Assembly (NCBI GenBank): GCA_001970955.1
Contig: MPUH01000032.1
Coordinates: 1 to 64,000 of the forward strand
Direction: 5' to 3'
DNA length: 64,000 nt
Source of the DNA: Stentor coeruleus
Taxonomy: Eukaryota > Ciliophora > Heterotrichea > Heterotrichida > Stentoridae
Of this stretch, positions 10,672-21,486 are shown in pieces (within the stretch, counting starts at the first letter, position 1; every line of letters starts with the position of its first letter). A program made the translations under genes and the position numbers. Below the pieces are notes generated by a model. The model saw only the letters and a list, made by a program, of their open reading frames with translations. It was not told the origin of the DNA and searched no databases.

Positions 10672-11202
10672 TTATATTATATTATTTGAAATACTATGCT
10701 CTAAGAGCTTAGTCTGCAGTTTATTCTTGAATCCTTCCACAACATTCCACAGTTTTTTTTTCTTATTACTTTTCCTGCTTTGCAATATTTTTTTAATCTT
10801 TTTATTTTCTTCAAGAACTTCAAAAAGTTTGTTCTTAAGTTCATTAATATACGCAAAGTTTTCATTTGTACTGTCATCTTTAGCATCTTTTTCAAGTTTT
10901 TGTTCTTTTTGTTTGCGAATATTAAGATTCTTCTTATCTAAATTTGTATTGTTATTGGTTTTGCCAAGTTTCATAGAAAAATGTATACCTGAAGAAGAAT
11001 TTTTAATTGTGGAATGATTTTTTTTTACTGAATTGACTGTTTTTGGATCATTAGTTTTGAGTTTTAGTAATGCTTCAAAGTCCATCGATCCAGGAATAGT
11101 CCTTTGTATGAAAGTAATTGGGGATATTCTAGCTGAAAGACTTCTTCTTAAAGTTTCATCTTTATCTGATTTCTTTCTCATAATTTTAACCCTATTTTGC
11201 AT
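10672..11202 (-). CDS. Small basic coiled-coil protein, unknown
   Basis: 176 residues from MQNRVKIMRKKSDKDE. Lys/Ser/Asn-rich; residues ~85-165 form a probable coiled coil (NELKNKLFEVLEENKKIKKI). No known domain recognised. The start codon lies 37 bp from the start codon of the SAS-4-like gene on the opposite strand, so the two share one short promoter region and may be co-expressed. An overlapping plus-strand open frame (10727-11017) is a compositional shadow. Confidence 0.65.
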   Translation of the reverse strand: MQNRVKIMRKKSDKDETLRRSLSARISPITFIQRTIPGSMDFEALLKLKTNDPKTVNSVKKNHSTIKNSSSGIHFSMKLGKTNNNTNLDKKNLNIRKQKEQKLEKDAKDDSTNENFAYINELKNKLFEVLEENKKIKKILQSRKSNKKKKLWNVVEGFKNKLQTKLLEHSISNNII

Positions 11203-11239
11203 GTTTATAATTACTAGGTATTAAATAAAACTTTAAACA
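11203..11239. promoter_or_regulatory. 37-bp bidirectional promoter interval
   Basis: Only 37 bases separate two divergent ATG codons. It must hold both 5' leaders unless transcription starts inside the opposite gene. It is nearly pure A/T with no motif I can name. Confidence 0.45.
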
Positions 11240-12991
11240 ATGGCAAGGCCGTATTCAGCTAATTTTTATAGCGATGATTATATGGATGAAAACCCTGAGT
11301 ATCATTCTGATAATGAAGGTAATGCTTATAATCCTTCAATGTATACAGATCAATTTGAAGATGAAGATGAAGCTTGGGGCGAATTAGATCATGAGGTAGA
11401 TTATAAAAATCCTTTACCACAAATAACAAAGAAATCTGAAGAAAAACCTAAAGTTTCTATTATGACAGCACAGAAGCCTAGTAAAATTAGTCAGAAATAC
11501 TTCGGGATAGTTCAAGGTGGACAGACTGAAACAAAAGTTAAAGAGCCATCCCCAGAAGAAAAAATTGCTGAAATAGCTAAAGTTAAAATACAAGAATTGA
11601 ATCAATGCTTAGCAAAAGCTAAAAAAGAAGCAGAAAAAAACTCAAGGCTCAAAGGAAACATAGAAGACAAACTGAAAACTTTCTCAAAAGCTAAAGAAGA
11701 AATGGAAAAATTTGAAAATGAAATCATGGCTGAAATAGACAAATTTACAGAAGCTGAACAAGAAAAACTCAAGAAAGTTATAATGGTTTATGATAAAAAC
11801 CAAAAGGAACTCAGTTCGATACCTGTAAAAAAAGAAAGAAATGAAATCGAACAGTTAAAAAACATGCTGGCTAAAATGAAAGAAGATGCGCAGATTAAAC
11901 ATAATAAATTTAAAATAGAAAAAGATAGAAAGACAAAACTTATAGAAGATGCTTTAATAAAAAAGAAAGAATTACTAAAAAGAATTGAAACTCTTGATAA
12001 CATAAGTGGCGGTAAAACTATAATACCAGATCAAGTTAAAAATGTATCAAAGCCACAAACATTTTATAATCCTATACAAAATGATTTACCAGTTCAGAAA
12101 AATATTTTAGTTTCTGAAATACCTTTACCAGTTCAAACTAAAGTTAATCAGCCTTCATTGCAATCAAATATGGGACTAGACATTTATTTAAAGCCTTCAG
12201 AATTATCATCAAAACCTCAAGATACCCCTAAACTCATAGAACCAAAAACCAAAGCCAATGACCCAATATTAAAACAAACAAATCCAATAAACAAACCATT
12301 AATAAACCCTATTAAAGATATAAATTCATTATCAAAACCAATTCAAATCACATCAGCATCTCCAAGACCAGAAACAATAATCAGGTCTGAATCACCAAAT
12401 AAACCTTCAGGACAAATAAACACAAAAGTATTAGAAAAAACTAAAACTCAAGATTTAGAAGAACCTGAAGGATATACATCACCTGAATACACTGAAGCAA
12501 TACCTTTACTTGATCAAAAAACTTTTAATGATGGGAGAATAGTTAAACTCTATGATTCTGGGCATAAAGAAATTATATATCCTAATGGGACTAAAAAAGA
12601 AGAGTACCCAAATGGATATTCAGTACTTTTTTATGTTAATAAAGATGTTAAACAAAATTTCCCTGATGGTAAAGTTTTGTATTTTTATGCTCAGGCTGGG
12701 ACTATGCATAGTGTTTTTCCTGATGGTATAGAAATTATTCGATTTGGTAATGGGCAGGTTGAAAAAAGATATCCAGATGGATCGAAAAAAATTAAATATG
12801 TTGATGGGACTGTTAAAACTGTTAATGCTAAAGGGGAGGGATGCACAACTTATCCTGATAGTACAAAGGAAATAGTCAATACTTTAGGTGAAAGAGTAAT
12901 TATTCACCCTGGAGGACATAAAGAAATTCATACCTCTGCGGGCAAAAAAAGAATTTATCATAATGGGACTAGCAAAAATCTTACAAAATAA
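11240..12991 (+). CDS. SAS4: SAS-4/CPAP (CENPJ) centriole assembly protein
   Basis: 583 residues. The C-terminal ~150 residues (about 430-583) are a T-complex-10/G-box domain: a single-layer beta sheet of short repeated strands seen as DGRIVKLYDSGHKEI, YPNGTKKEEYPNG, FPDGKVLYFYAQAG, YPDGSKKIKYVDGT, HPGGHKEIH. This domain is diagnostic of the SAS-4/CPAP family, which controls centriole and basal-body length and binds STIL/Ana2-type partners and tubulin. Residues ~100-255 are a Lys/Glu coiled coil, and ~280-420 a Pro/Lys/Ser-rich linker. At 583 residues it is shorter than the human protein, in line with compact protist versions. The N terminus is acidic and Tyr-rich. Plausible need: Stentor builds thousands of basal bodies. 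Confidence 0.88.
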   Translation: MARPYSANFYSDDYMDENPEYHSDNEGNAYNPSMYTDQFEDEDEAWGELDHEVDYKNPLPQITKKSEEKPKVSIMTAQKPSKISQKYFGIVQGGQTETKVKEPSPEEKIAEIAKVKIQELNQCLAKAKKEAEKNSRLKGNIEDKLKTFSKAKEEMEKFENEIMAEIDKFTEAEQEKLKKVIMVYDKNQKELSSIPVKKERNEIEQLKNMLAKMKEDAQIKHNKFKIEKDRKTKLIEDALIKKKELLKRIETLDNISGGKTIIPDQVKNVSKPQTFYNPIQNDLPVQKNILVSEIPLPVQTKVNQPSLQSNMGLDIYLKPSELSSKPQDTPKLIEPKTKANDPILKQTNPINKPLINPIKDINSLSKPIQITSASPRPETIIRSESPNKPSGQINTKVLEKTKTQDLEEPEGYTSPEYTEAIPLLDQKTFNDGRIVKLYDSGHKEIIYPNGTKKEEYPNGYSVLFYVNKDVKQNFPDGKVLYFYAQAGTMHSVFPDGIEIIRFGNGQVEKRYPDGSKKIKYVDGTVKTVNAKGEGCTTYPDSTKEIVNTLGERVIIHPGGHKEIHTSAGKKRIYHNGTSKNLTK

Positions 12992-13718
12992 TTAATAATA
13001 ATACAGATTTTATAAAAAAAAGTAAATTATTTTGTTAGGATTTTAAAATAGTTGTTTATGATTGTAAAATAGTTGTTTATGATTGTAAAATACTTGTCTA
13101 TGATTGTAAGATAATTATAGGGTTTTTTTTGGGAATTTTGAATATGGAAGTTGTTGATAAATTGCGATATTAGGTGATAAATCATGATTATAAGAATTGC
13201 TTGAAAGTTGGAAAAATTCTATAAATGCTTTTGGTATTTTGAGTTAAATATTTTTAAAAATTATTGGTTTTTTCATGAGGATTACTCATGAATTTTAGTA
13301 ATTCATTGGGTTTTAAGAATTAGGATTGAGGATTTCAATGACAGAGTTTTACTATTTTACTCGTAAACTGTAAAAAAATTGAATACTTTTTAGTGATTTT
13401 CTTTAAGATGAGTTTGCAACAATTTAACTTGAATGTGAGGCTTGTATTTAATTTAGTAAGTTGTTAAATATATTTATTAGCAGAAAATAGGTTTATAAGA
13501 AGTTATCTAAAATTGATAGGTTTAATATTATAATAAAAATGCCCATTATTGTAACTACTTAAAATGTATAATATTTTTGATTTAAAGTTTTTGCAGCTTT
13601 TTCTTTTTTGTTAATGTTAGACAAACTATAAATTCTAAATTCTATTAGGTAAGAGAAATACAATACTATAATCTATATAATGCATGCTTATAAACTTTAA
13701 CCTAGAAATAATAGTTTA
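12992..13718. other. Spacer between convergent genes
   Basis: No gene seen. The part after the SAS-4 gene is G-rich and C-poor on the plus strand. It includes the small tandem repeat listed separately. Confidence 0.5.
13045..13107. repeat. 21-bp tandem repeat, three copies
   Basis: Unit AAAATAGTTGTTTATGATTGT occurs at 13045-13065 and 13066-13086, and with two changes at 13087-13107. Minisatellite-like, just downstream of the SAS-4-like gene. Confidence 0.9.
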
Positions 13719-13952
13719 TTATTTTTCATTTGGTGTATTTTCATTAGCAGGAAAAACAATATCTGATTTGCTACTATCTGTTAATGTTTTCCTTCTTCTA
13801 TAAGTTTCTCTAAATCCAGTTCCTTGAGCCCTAGTAGGGACTTTTTTCCATTTGAAGTATATTTTTTCAGAAACTAGCAACAGAAACCTAAACAAGGCAA
13901 TAATACCAGGTGCCGCAGCTAAAACTGATAATATAAAAGATATCGGGTCAAT
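13719..13952 (-). other. In-frame transmembrane tail downstream of a TAA codon
   Basis: Immediately after the TAA at 13953-13955 the same frame stays open for 77 more codons to tandem TAA codons at 13716-13721. The product reads DPISFILSVLAAAPGIIALF and on, a good transmembrane helix, followed by a basic tail (FKWKKVPTRAQGTGFRETYRR). This looks like the genuine C terminus of the kelch protein upstream. No 15- or 16-nt GT-AG intron removes the TAA and keeps this frame. Confidence 0.6.
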
Positions 13953-16900
13953 TTACTGAAACCTAAAAGTTGTAATACCAAATTCACTAACAACAAGCCT
14001 AGCTTTAACTTTAAATCCAGTTGATAAATAAATATTCTCAACACCTTCACTAGTACTTATACTAGGTGAATCATATGGACTTAAACGAAATCCTAAACTC
14101 TCATCAGGGTCTCCAAAATAATCTTTATAACTATAAAAAGCTGGTATCAAGCTTATAGTAAAAACATTTGGCTCACTACCTATTAAAACATCTCCATTAG
14201 TTAATCTAATAACTTGAGTTACTGAACTTATAGCTCCAGGATTTCCTGAATCTCCTGATACAGTTAAAGCTATATCAGAAGTATAACTTAAAAACTCAAT
14301 CTCAATAGATGCTTCAGTTTCAAAAAGTTTATTAAATTTTACACTTATAGTATGGGTGCATAATGTAGAATTTTTACCAATAAGTTTTTCATGCTCTTTT
14401 ATAGATTTTACAACAAAAGTATCTGATGTACTTTTTGAAGCTTTTAAACAGTCTCCTCTATATGAATACATGCTAATTTCTAATTTCAAATTGTTGTTAA
14501 CATAATTTTGCTCTTGAAGCAATGAAGATATCGGAATAAGGCTTCTGATTTCTTTTTCATTACCAAACTTATAATTAAGCATCAAAAACGACATGTTGTA
14601 AACATAAATAATAATAACAAGCCCTGTAAGCAACCCTCCAATATTCCTAATCTTATATTTTTCTTCCTCATATTTATCATCATCAATTATAGTAATATGA
14701 TTAGACCTAAAAAAGTCATAAGTACTAAATGCAACCTTAATAAACAAATTCGAACAAAAAAGCACAATAAATGCGATGATTGTAAAACAAAATAATGACA
14801 TAAGGATTATAACTGAATACCCAACTGAAGGTTCATCAAAATTTAAAGGTTGGATTTGTTGTTCTTTTATAACAACATCATTTGGATAAAGTGGTTCTTG
14901 TGCACCAACAGGACATAAAAAACCTTCAGGACAATCTACACATTTTTTAGTATTTATATCATAATATGAATTTTCTGAACAAGGAATACATTGAGATATA
15001 TGTGAAGCAGCTTTTAAATAATTTATAGTCCCTAAAGGACATTGTATACAAAAATCACTATCAGCTGGACTATAAGTTCCTTCTTGACAAGGTTTGCATT
15101 CTCCATTATTTTTATAAAACCCAGCACTACAATGATTTGACCCTGTAAAAGATATAGCATAAAGTGATGAACTCAAATCAGAATTTATAGAAAAACCCCC
15201 ATCATGATAACCTGAAAATATAAGAACATAGTCTGCAAAGCTTATTATCGATAATCCAGAAAGGGATTCATATAATAAATCCTGTTTATCATCTTTACTA
15301 AAAAGTGTATACTCAGTATAGTTATAAAGAAACTCTATCCACATCATATCATTCATAGCAAAATCAGGATAAATTTCCCCACCTATAATAGCCATATATT
15401 TGCCATCATATGAATACCCAAAATTTCCTCTACATTGAAAGCTTAAAGGATTATTTAGAAGAACCCTAAAACCTATATTATTTTTATCTGTAATATCGAT
15501 TTCTCTAATACCGCAATACAAACTGTTTAATGTGTTTTTCATACCATAAAAAGTATAAATCAAAACTTTTCTATATGCTTTAACAAGCTGACATGCATGA
15601 CCAAAAGTTCCAATATCTGAAGCTTGAGTTTTACGTAATAATAATAAATGATTGGTTGATAAATCATATTCCCATAAATCGAAATTACTCCCAGAATACC
15701 CTCGACCACCTATAAAGTATAATTTGGGTAAATCAAGCATTGCACAGGTTCGAGTTAATGCAGGGATTTTGTATTCTGAAGTATCTGAAGGGATAAGCTC
15801 AATCCAAGCATTTGACACTGTATTTAACATCCAAATATCAGAAAGAATACGGTCTTCATAAGTTTGTCCTCCAATATAAATTGTGAAAACTCCTTGAGCT
15901 ACTGCAGAATGGCCAAAACGAGGCTCAGGTGCTGAACCTAGAATTGATAATAATTTCCAAGTTCCTAATTCGTTCTTGCCAATAAATTCATATTCCCAAA
16001 CTTCATTAAAAATAGTACCTCGGTTTATACCTCCAAAAAGCAATATTTTTGTTGAAGATTGAGTTAAGCTTGCAAATGCTCTTGAATATGGGTAGTCAGC
16101 ATGTTTTCTAAAATCTGTAGCATTAAGGTTCTTCATATTAATATATAAATATGAATTCGTAGATCCAAATTCTGTTATCCCTCCTATAATTGTAGCAATA
16201 TTATCATTACAAGAAATCCCAAATGAGTCTCTTGAACAAACAACTTGATCAGGGCATTTAAATTTAGTATCTTCCCATCCTTTATCTATATTTTCTAAAT
16301 CTAGTTTATATATTTTTTCACTATAAACAGTACCTGATTTATTAACTGAAGACCCAAAAAAGTAGTAGATTGCATTTTCATATAAACAGCTACCTCCATG
16401 TGTATAACCGTGAAAAGAAGGTTTTATAGACATTTCAACCCATTGAGAATTTTCAATACTCAGGTCGAGAACACAAAGACGATTATTTAGAAATATACTA
16501 CTTTGTGAGAAATAGTATCCTGCAAACAAATACAACATGTTGTTTGAATATATCATTTCAGCACCTACAAGTCCTGCTTTAGTACAATTAACGAAATCAT
16601 TAATAAAAAGACATGAGTTCTCTTCAATTATACACCTGAATATTTTTTACTTATACAAATTAGTCACATATTTGCCCATATTATCTATTCCACCAACAAC
16701 AAAAATATTAGTTTTTTTGGTATCAGGATTATAAATAGATGTATATGCAAAATCATAAGAAGGTTCAGGTAAAGTTAATTCAAATTTTTCCCAAGCATCT
16801 TGATCTATATAATACGCCCAAAAATCCCCAAAAACTCCATTCGAGCCGATTCCACCAAAAATTATTGCTAATGTATAAGTGTAATCAGCTGAAGTTTTTA

Positions 16901-17177
16901 CAGAATAAGCCATACCATAATAGCTTCTATCAGAAGGATAATAAGAAGTACTAGAAAATGCTATGGTATAAGGCGTTTTAATCATCATATTTGAAGAAAA
17001 CTTTGCCGCATCAATGCTCCCAGAAAATATAAAATGCATTAAATTATCTGAGCTTTGAACACTTATTATCCTTATCCCACTTATACTTGGAGATACTATA
17101 TCGTTTGGCCATATAATTTGATTTGATAAAGCTTGAAAATAGTTTAAAATAAAAACCATGTAAAGTGCCGGGAACAT
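13953..17177 (-). CDS. Kelch-repeat, cysteine-rich (GCC2/GCC3) membrane protein
   Basis: 1069 residues after removing a 15-nt intron at 16636-16650, which joins ...VTNLYK to CIIEENSC. The start MFPALYMVFILNYFQALS is a signal peptide. Kelch-type beta-propeller blades fill residues ~20-600 (repeated FGGxxxxG and LYxxGG-like strings, e.g. KILLFGGINRGTIFNEVWEYE, PKLYFIGGRGYSGSNFDLWEYD). Around 675-770 is a cysteine-rich GCC2/GCC3 stalk (CSAGFYKNNGECKPCQEGTY, CPLGTINYLKA, CPEGFLCPVG). Two transmembrane helices follow at about 780-805 and 840-862. The known ciliate architecture is a large surface protein. The frame ends at TAA (13953-13955), but a third membrane helix continues in the same frame beyond it (separate entry). 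Ligand unknown. Confidence 0.85.
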
Positions 17178-18735
17178 TTTGATTATATTATATAGGGTTT
17201 TTATAATATAAAGTTTTATTTGGCATAAAAAATAATAAGGTGTTCATGGTTATTGAAGATTATGATGTTGTTTTTAAATGTAAAGTGGTGAGAAATAAGT
17301 CCTTTTTTTTGGGTTTAATATAGAAGAATTTCTGTATATGAGAAAAGAAGTTATAGAGTTTATTGAAAATTGAAATTTTTGGTTTTAAAGGCTAGTTTAG
17401 TATGCTTTTGTAAGAAATTAGATTAGTTTGGTTTGGATTTTAAGGTAAAAATTTTTGAGACTTGTGTCGGATAAAGTATTAGAAGGGTTTTTGGTTGTTG
17501 TCAAATTTTATTGGGAAAAATATCGGAAATGCTTGTAGAATTTAGTTTGGGATATCGATTTAATGTTGGTTACTTGGCAGGTATTTGTTAAGGATTATTG
17601 GTTTTTGTTTAGGAAGTGGTTGTTGCTCTGCAAGATACTTGAGGTTCAAGATTTAGACTTAAATAATATTTTGGGTGAATTTTAAATTTTTAGATAAGAT
17701 TTTTATAATTTATATAAAGTTTTACACAATTAATTGTTGTAAATAGGTTTTAGGCTCTTTTTTTGAAGAACAGGTAAAATTTGGTTAAATAAAACTAAGA
17801 GATCATTTGTATTTTTTATTCTTACAAATAGTATACTTTTTAATCCTTTAAAAGTAATGCTTATATTTTGCATTGGTTACTTTTTATAAATTATGCTTCT
17901 CGCATTCAAAATTTTCATTTTATTATATTAATTAAGAGTATTTTTATGTAATTGTTTATGAAGAAACAATAATTTTATTTTTTAGATATGATATGGACAT
18001 AATTATATGTAAATTCTTTTACAATTTGCTAATTAAATAAAGATAATTTGATAATAAGGAAAATAAATTTAGTAATGAAAGGGTAAAATGTTGGAATGAC
18101 GCTGATTTTTATGATTAGAAAACTTATTTTTGGATTTTAAAATCGTATAAAGCTGAAAATTTTGCTTAGATTTAAATTGAAAGGTTAGAAAACAGTTTAA
18201 GTTGTAAGATTTACTATTTTAGATAATTTAAGAGGCACTTTGGAAATAATTATATGAAATGCATGCATAATTTGAAGTATAATTGAGATATAAATTGATT
18301 TATTAAATCAAATNAGGCACTTTGGAAATAATTATATGAAATGCATGCATAATTTGAAGTATAATTGAGATATAAATTAATACCTTAATTTCAACATAAC
18401 TTCCTAAAAATTCTAATATTCTTTTGCAAAGCTATACATTTTAAATCTTATCAAGTGCATTTTTAAAGTCTTCCTCCAACATAATCACTAAAATATTCCC
18501 AATAAAAACTATACCTCATAAAAAATCCTTACTAATTATCATCCTATAAAAAATTCTCTATCACCAAATCCAATAAAAAATCTCTCATCCTCCCCTCCAA
18601 AAATATATCCTTAGCACCTCCTCAAGCTTCATCATAATTCAACCTATCACAATCCCTAATCTAAAACTTCATTTCCTTCAAAAATCACAAAAAATCCTCT
18701 ATATTTCCCTTCCTATAAAACCTATAATAATTTAA
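17178..18735. other. Divergent spacer with sharp GC-skew switch
   Basis: Roughly 1.55 kb upstream of two divergent genes. From 17210 to about 18230 the plus strand is G-rich and C-poor. From 18379 to 18735 it holds only seven G against many C. The switch lies at the single-N duplication at 18314. No gene or RNA is recognised. Confidence 0.6.
18233..18378. repeat. Perfect 64-bp direct duplication around a single N (assembly join)
   Basis: Bases 18233-18296 and 18315-18378 are identical. The sequence between them ends in an N at 18314, directly before the second copy. This is how overlapping contig ends look when joined without merging. Confidence 0.9.
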
Positions 18736-21399
18736 ATGGATTTTCCACTTCTCGGAGTAATTCCAGTCAACACAAGCCAAGTTAATTATGCAATCCTAAG
18801 CCTAAGCAAGTGTATAGCAGTAGGCATTCAGCATTCAGTATATATTTTCGACACAATAACCGGAGAAAACATATGCAGACTAAACCATTACCCGCACATA
18901 ACAAATACCGCAATCTGGCATCCACAAGATTTCATTCTTTTTTCAGGTGATACAGGTGGTGACATCCTTCAAACCAACCTAAAATCCTCCAATTCAACCA
19001 AACACTCAATCCCAATAGGTTTTACCTCTTTATCCCATCATTTAACAAACAATTATCTTTTTATTCAATACAAAGATAAAATCCTTATCTACAACTCTTT
19101 AACCTGGGAAGAACCAAAGCAAATATTAGTAAATGGGTTTAAAACAATACCTGATTATTTTTGCCCACTTAGGATTATAGTATTAGATGAAGAGACTGTT
19201 AATGTTATTAGAAACTTTATAAAAAAACCAATAGTTAGTAGTGGTAAAGTGAAAAATGCTGTTGACCTTTGTGTGAATCAAGGAGTTATGAACTCTGTAT
19301 ATGTATTGATGAAAAATCAATTGATTGAATATGATATTGTAAAGGATATTTAGTTCTATTTAAGAGAAATACGAGTAGTTAATTGTTATCCTTATGAGAT
19401 GTTAAGGATTTTAAGCTCATATTCAGATCAAGTGTGGACTTTAGCTAAGTCTGGGATAATAACTTCTATGAATGCATTGATTGAAAATAATTTTCTATGT
19501 GTATCGAGTTGCCCGGGATTCATAGGGTCCAAACTTCCGATTTGTTTTGTTAAAGACCCACTTGAGTTATGTTATGGTTTAGTGTCAAGTACAATTGAAA
19601 TAGTTTCAAGGGTTCATTTGGGTATCTCTTTAAGTTTCTGGAATTCAGGGTTCATCCAAGAAAAAGTTTTAGTTTTTTCCCAAAGCGACTATATTCATTG
19701 TTTTAGTTTCAGTAAAGAACGTATTATTAGGAAAATACGAATGCCGGGCTTGACGAAAATGTGCTGCCATTCAGCTTTTTGTTATTTAGTAAAAAATACG
19801 ATATCCTATGAGTTAATTGAATGGAAAATGAGCAGTGGTGAAACTAAGACAATAAAAAACTATAATTGTCCTATAGAATCTATATGTATAAACAGTAAAG
19901 GTACGCATTTAGCTGTAATAACCATATCTTTTCTTGAAATATTCGAACTAAGTCAACAAGATCAATCAGAAAATTTACCTATTTCTAATATATCTTCAGC
20001 TATATGGGCTGAAGAAGGACTTATGTTATACATATCAACACCTACTGTATTTGTTAAAGTCCATAAAGATTCTCAGTCTTTTACAACAACTATTCTTTTA
20101 ACTATAGATTTACAAGTTACTGAAATCCTAGAAACTTCAGGGGAAATATATTTAAAAAACTATAACAATTGGGGAAAATATGTTATTGGAAATACTTCTT
20201 TAGTTAATGAATCTATTGAAATTATAAATGAAATCAATATATGCCAAACAAAAGCAGAATTTAAAGAATTTGGGCTTATGTATAGAAATCAAAATAAAGA
20301 TATACACCCATTAGTATTATGTAAGAATTTGGCTATGGAGAATAGTTTTAGAATTGATGATGCTGTGATGAATTGTAAAAAGCTTGAAAAAGTATTAAGA
20401 AATCCTCCAAAGAGTTTTTTGGATAAGCTTTTGGTTGTTGCTGAGTTTGAGAATAGTTTGAGGAATTTGATGATGTGGAAGGTTTTAGGGGAGATTATTG
20501 GAGGTAGTTTAGATACTGGGGAAGATGTGATTAGTAAACCTAGGACTAGAGCTAGAGAAAATTCGTTTCAAGGAAGTCCAAATAATGTTACCCCTGCTAG
20601 GAGAATTGCAAAAAGATCAACTTCTCCATTGAGTAAATCTAGAAAGTCTATTACCCCACAAAGAATAGTTAAACTACAGAGTGATCCTAAGGAACTTATA
20701 CAATTAGCTGTTGATACTTCTACATTATTGTCATCAACTCAAAATTTACAGAAGGAAACTCCTCCAAAAATGTTTTATATATTGGAAAATTCTCCTAATT
20801 ATAAAACAGCTTTGCCAACTGCAGTTGATTTTTTAAACACTGATAAAAAAGCTTTAGTAAAAAGACTTATTGGGTCTAATGATGAAAAAGATATACTAAT
20901 TGGGTGTATTGTTGCTGGTATGTTAGGAAGACAGGAGTTGCAAAAAGCTATTGAAACTGCTTGTGCTAAGTTAGAAGGGAGTACTGGGATATTGATGAAT
21001 TTAGCTGTTGGGAGTAAAACAAAAGCTTGGGAAATATTGCAAGAAAAAGAATGTTCTGAGGATGTCGCATATTTTTCTAAGGTATCTGGGAGAGTTGATG
21101 GTTTTTTCCCTTGGATTATAGAGTTGTATGAGAGTGGGTTTGGGTTTGATAGTGCATTACACTTGTTATGTGCAGGTTATACAGGATTAGCTCTGCAGAT
21201 TTTATGTAAAATCAACGAAGACCGCCTAGCTTATTGGATAAGCAAGTACATGGAAAATGAGTGCAGGCTTAAAAAAGAAGTCCCATCTGAATTCGAAGGG
21301 TGGTTCTACGAGCTAGGCCCTCCACGTTTTAAAAGCCGAATGGATGAAGAGCTTCAATCCCTCAATCAAAAATACGAAAAACATATCCAAAGTAATTAA
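18736..21399 (+). CDS. WD40-type beta-propeller protein with C-terminal helical repeats
   Basis: 882 residues after removing a 15-nt intron at 19339-19353, which joins ...IEYDI to FYLREIRVV. The N-terminal ~330 residues have WD40-like strands (CIAVGIQHSVYIFDTITGENI, ILFSGDTGGDILQTNL, SVYVLMKNQLIEYDI). A Ser/Pro/Arg-rich linker spans ~400-460 (SPNNVTPARRIAKRSTSPLSKS). The last ~230 residues are alpha-helical (ILIGCIVAGMLGRQELQKAI, SALHLLCAGYTGLALQIL). A propeller plus helical solenoid is typical of coat, tethering and intraflagellar-transport proteins and of WDR11-type proteins; I cannot choose among them. Converges with the malate dehydrogenase gene, 87 bp between stops. Confidence 0.75.
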
Positions 21400-21486
21400 C
21401 CACCTTAACTTCTTCAAAAAAAAAATTTCCCTTTTACCCATATAAAACTCCTATTCCATATTATTTTTCCCATAATCTATCCTATC

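Noticed and set aside
13920-13975. A 16-nt GT-AG segment (GTATTACAACTTTTAG) as an intron that would remove the TAA
   Set aside because: Its removal shifts to a frame that ends within 15 codons and loses the transmembrane tail; position 10 is C instead of A.
16636-16650. Split of the kelch protein into two separate genes
   Set aside because: A perfect 15-nt intron joins the two frames, and the second part lacks its own signal peptide.
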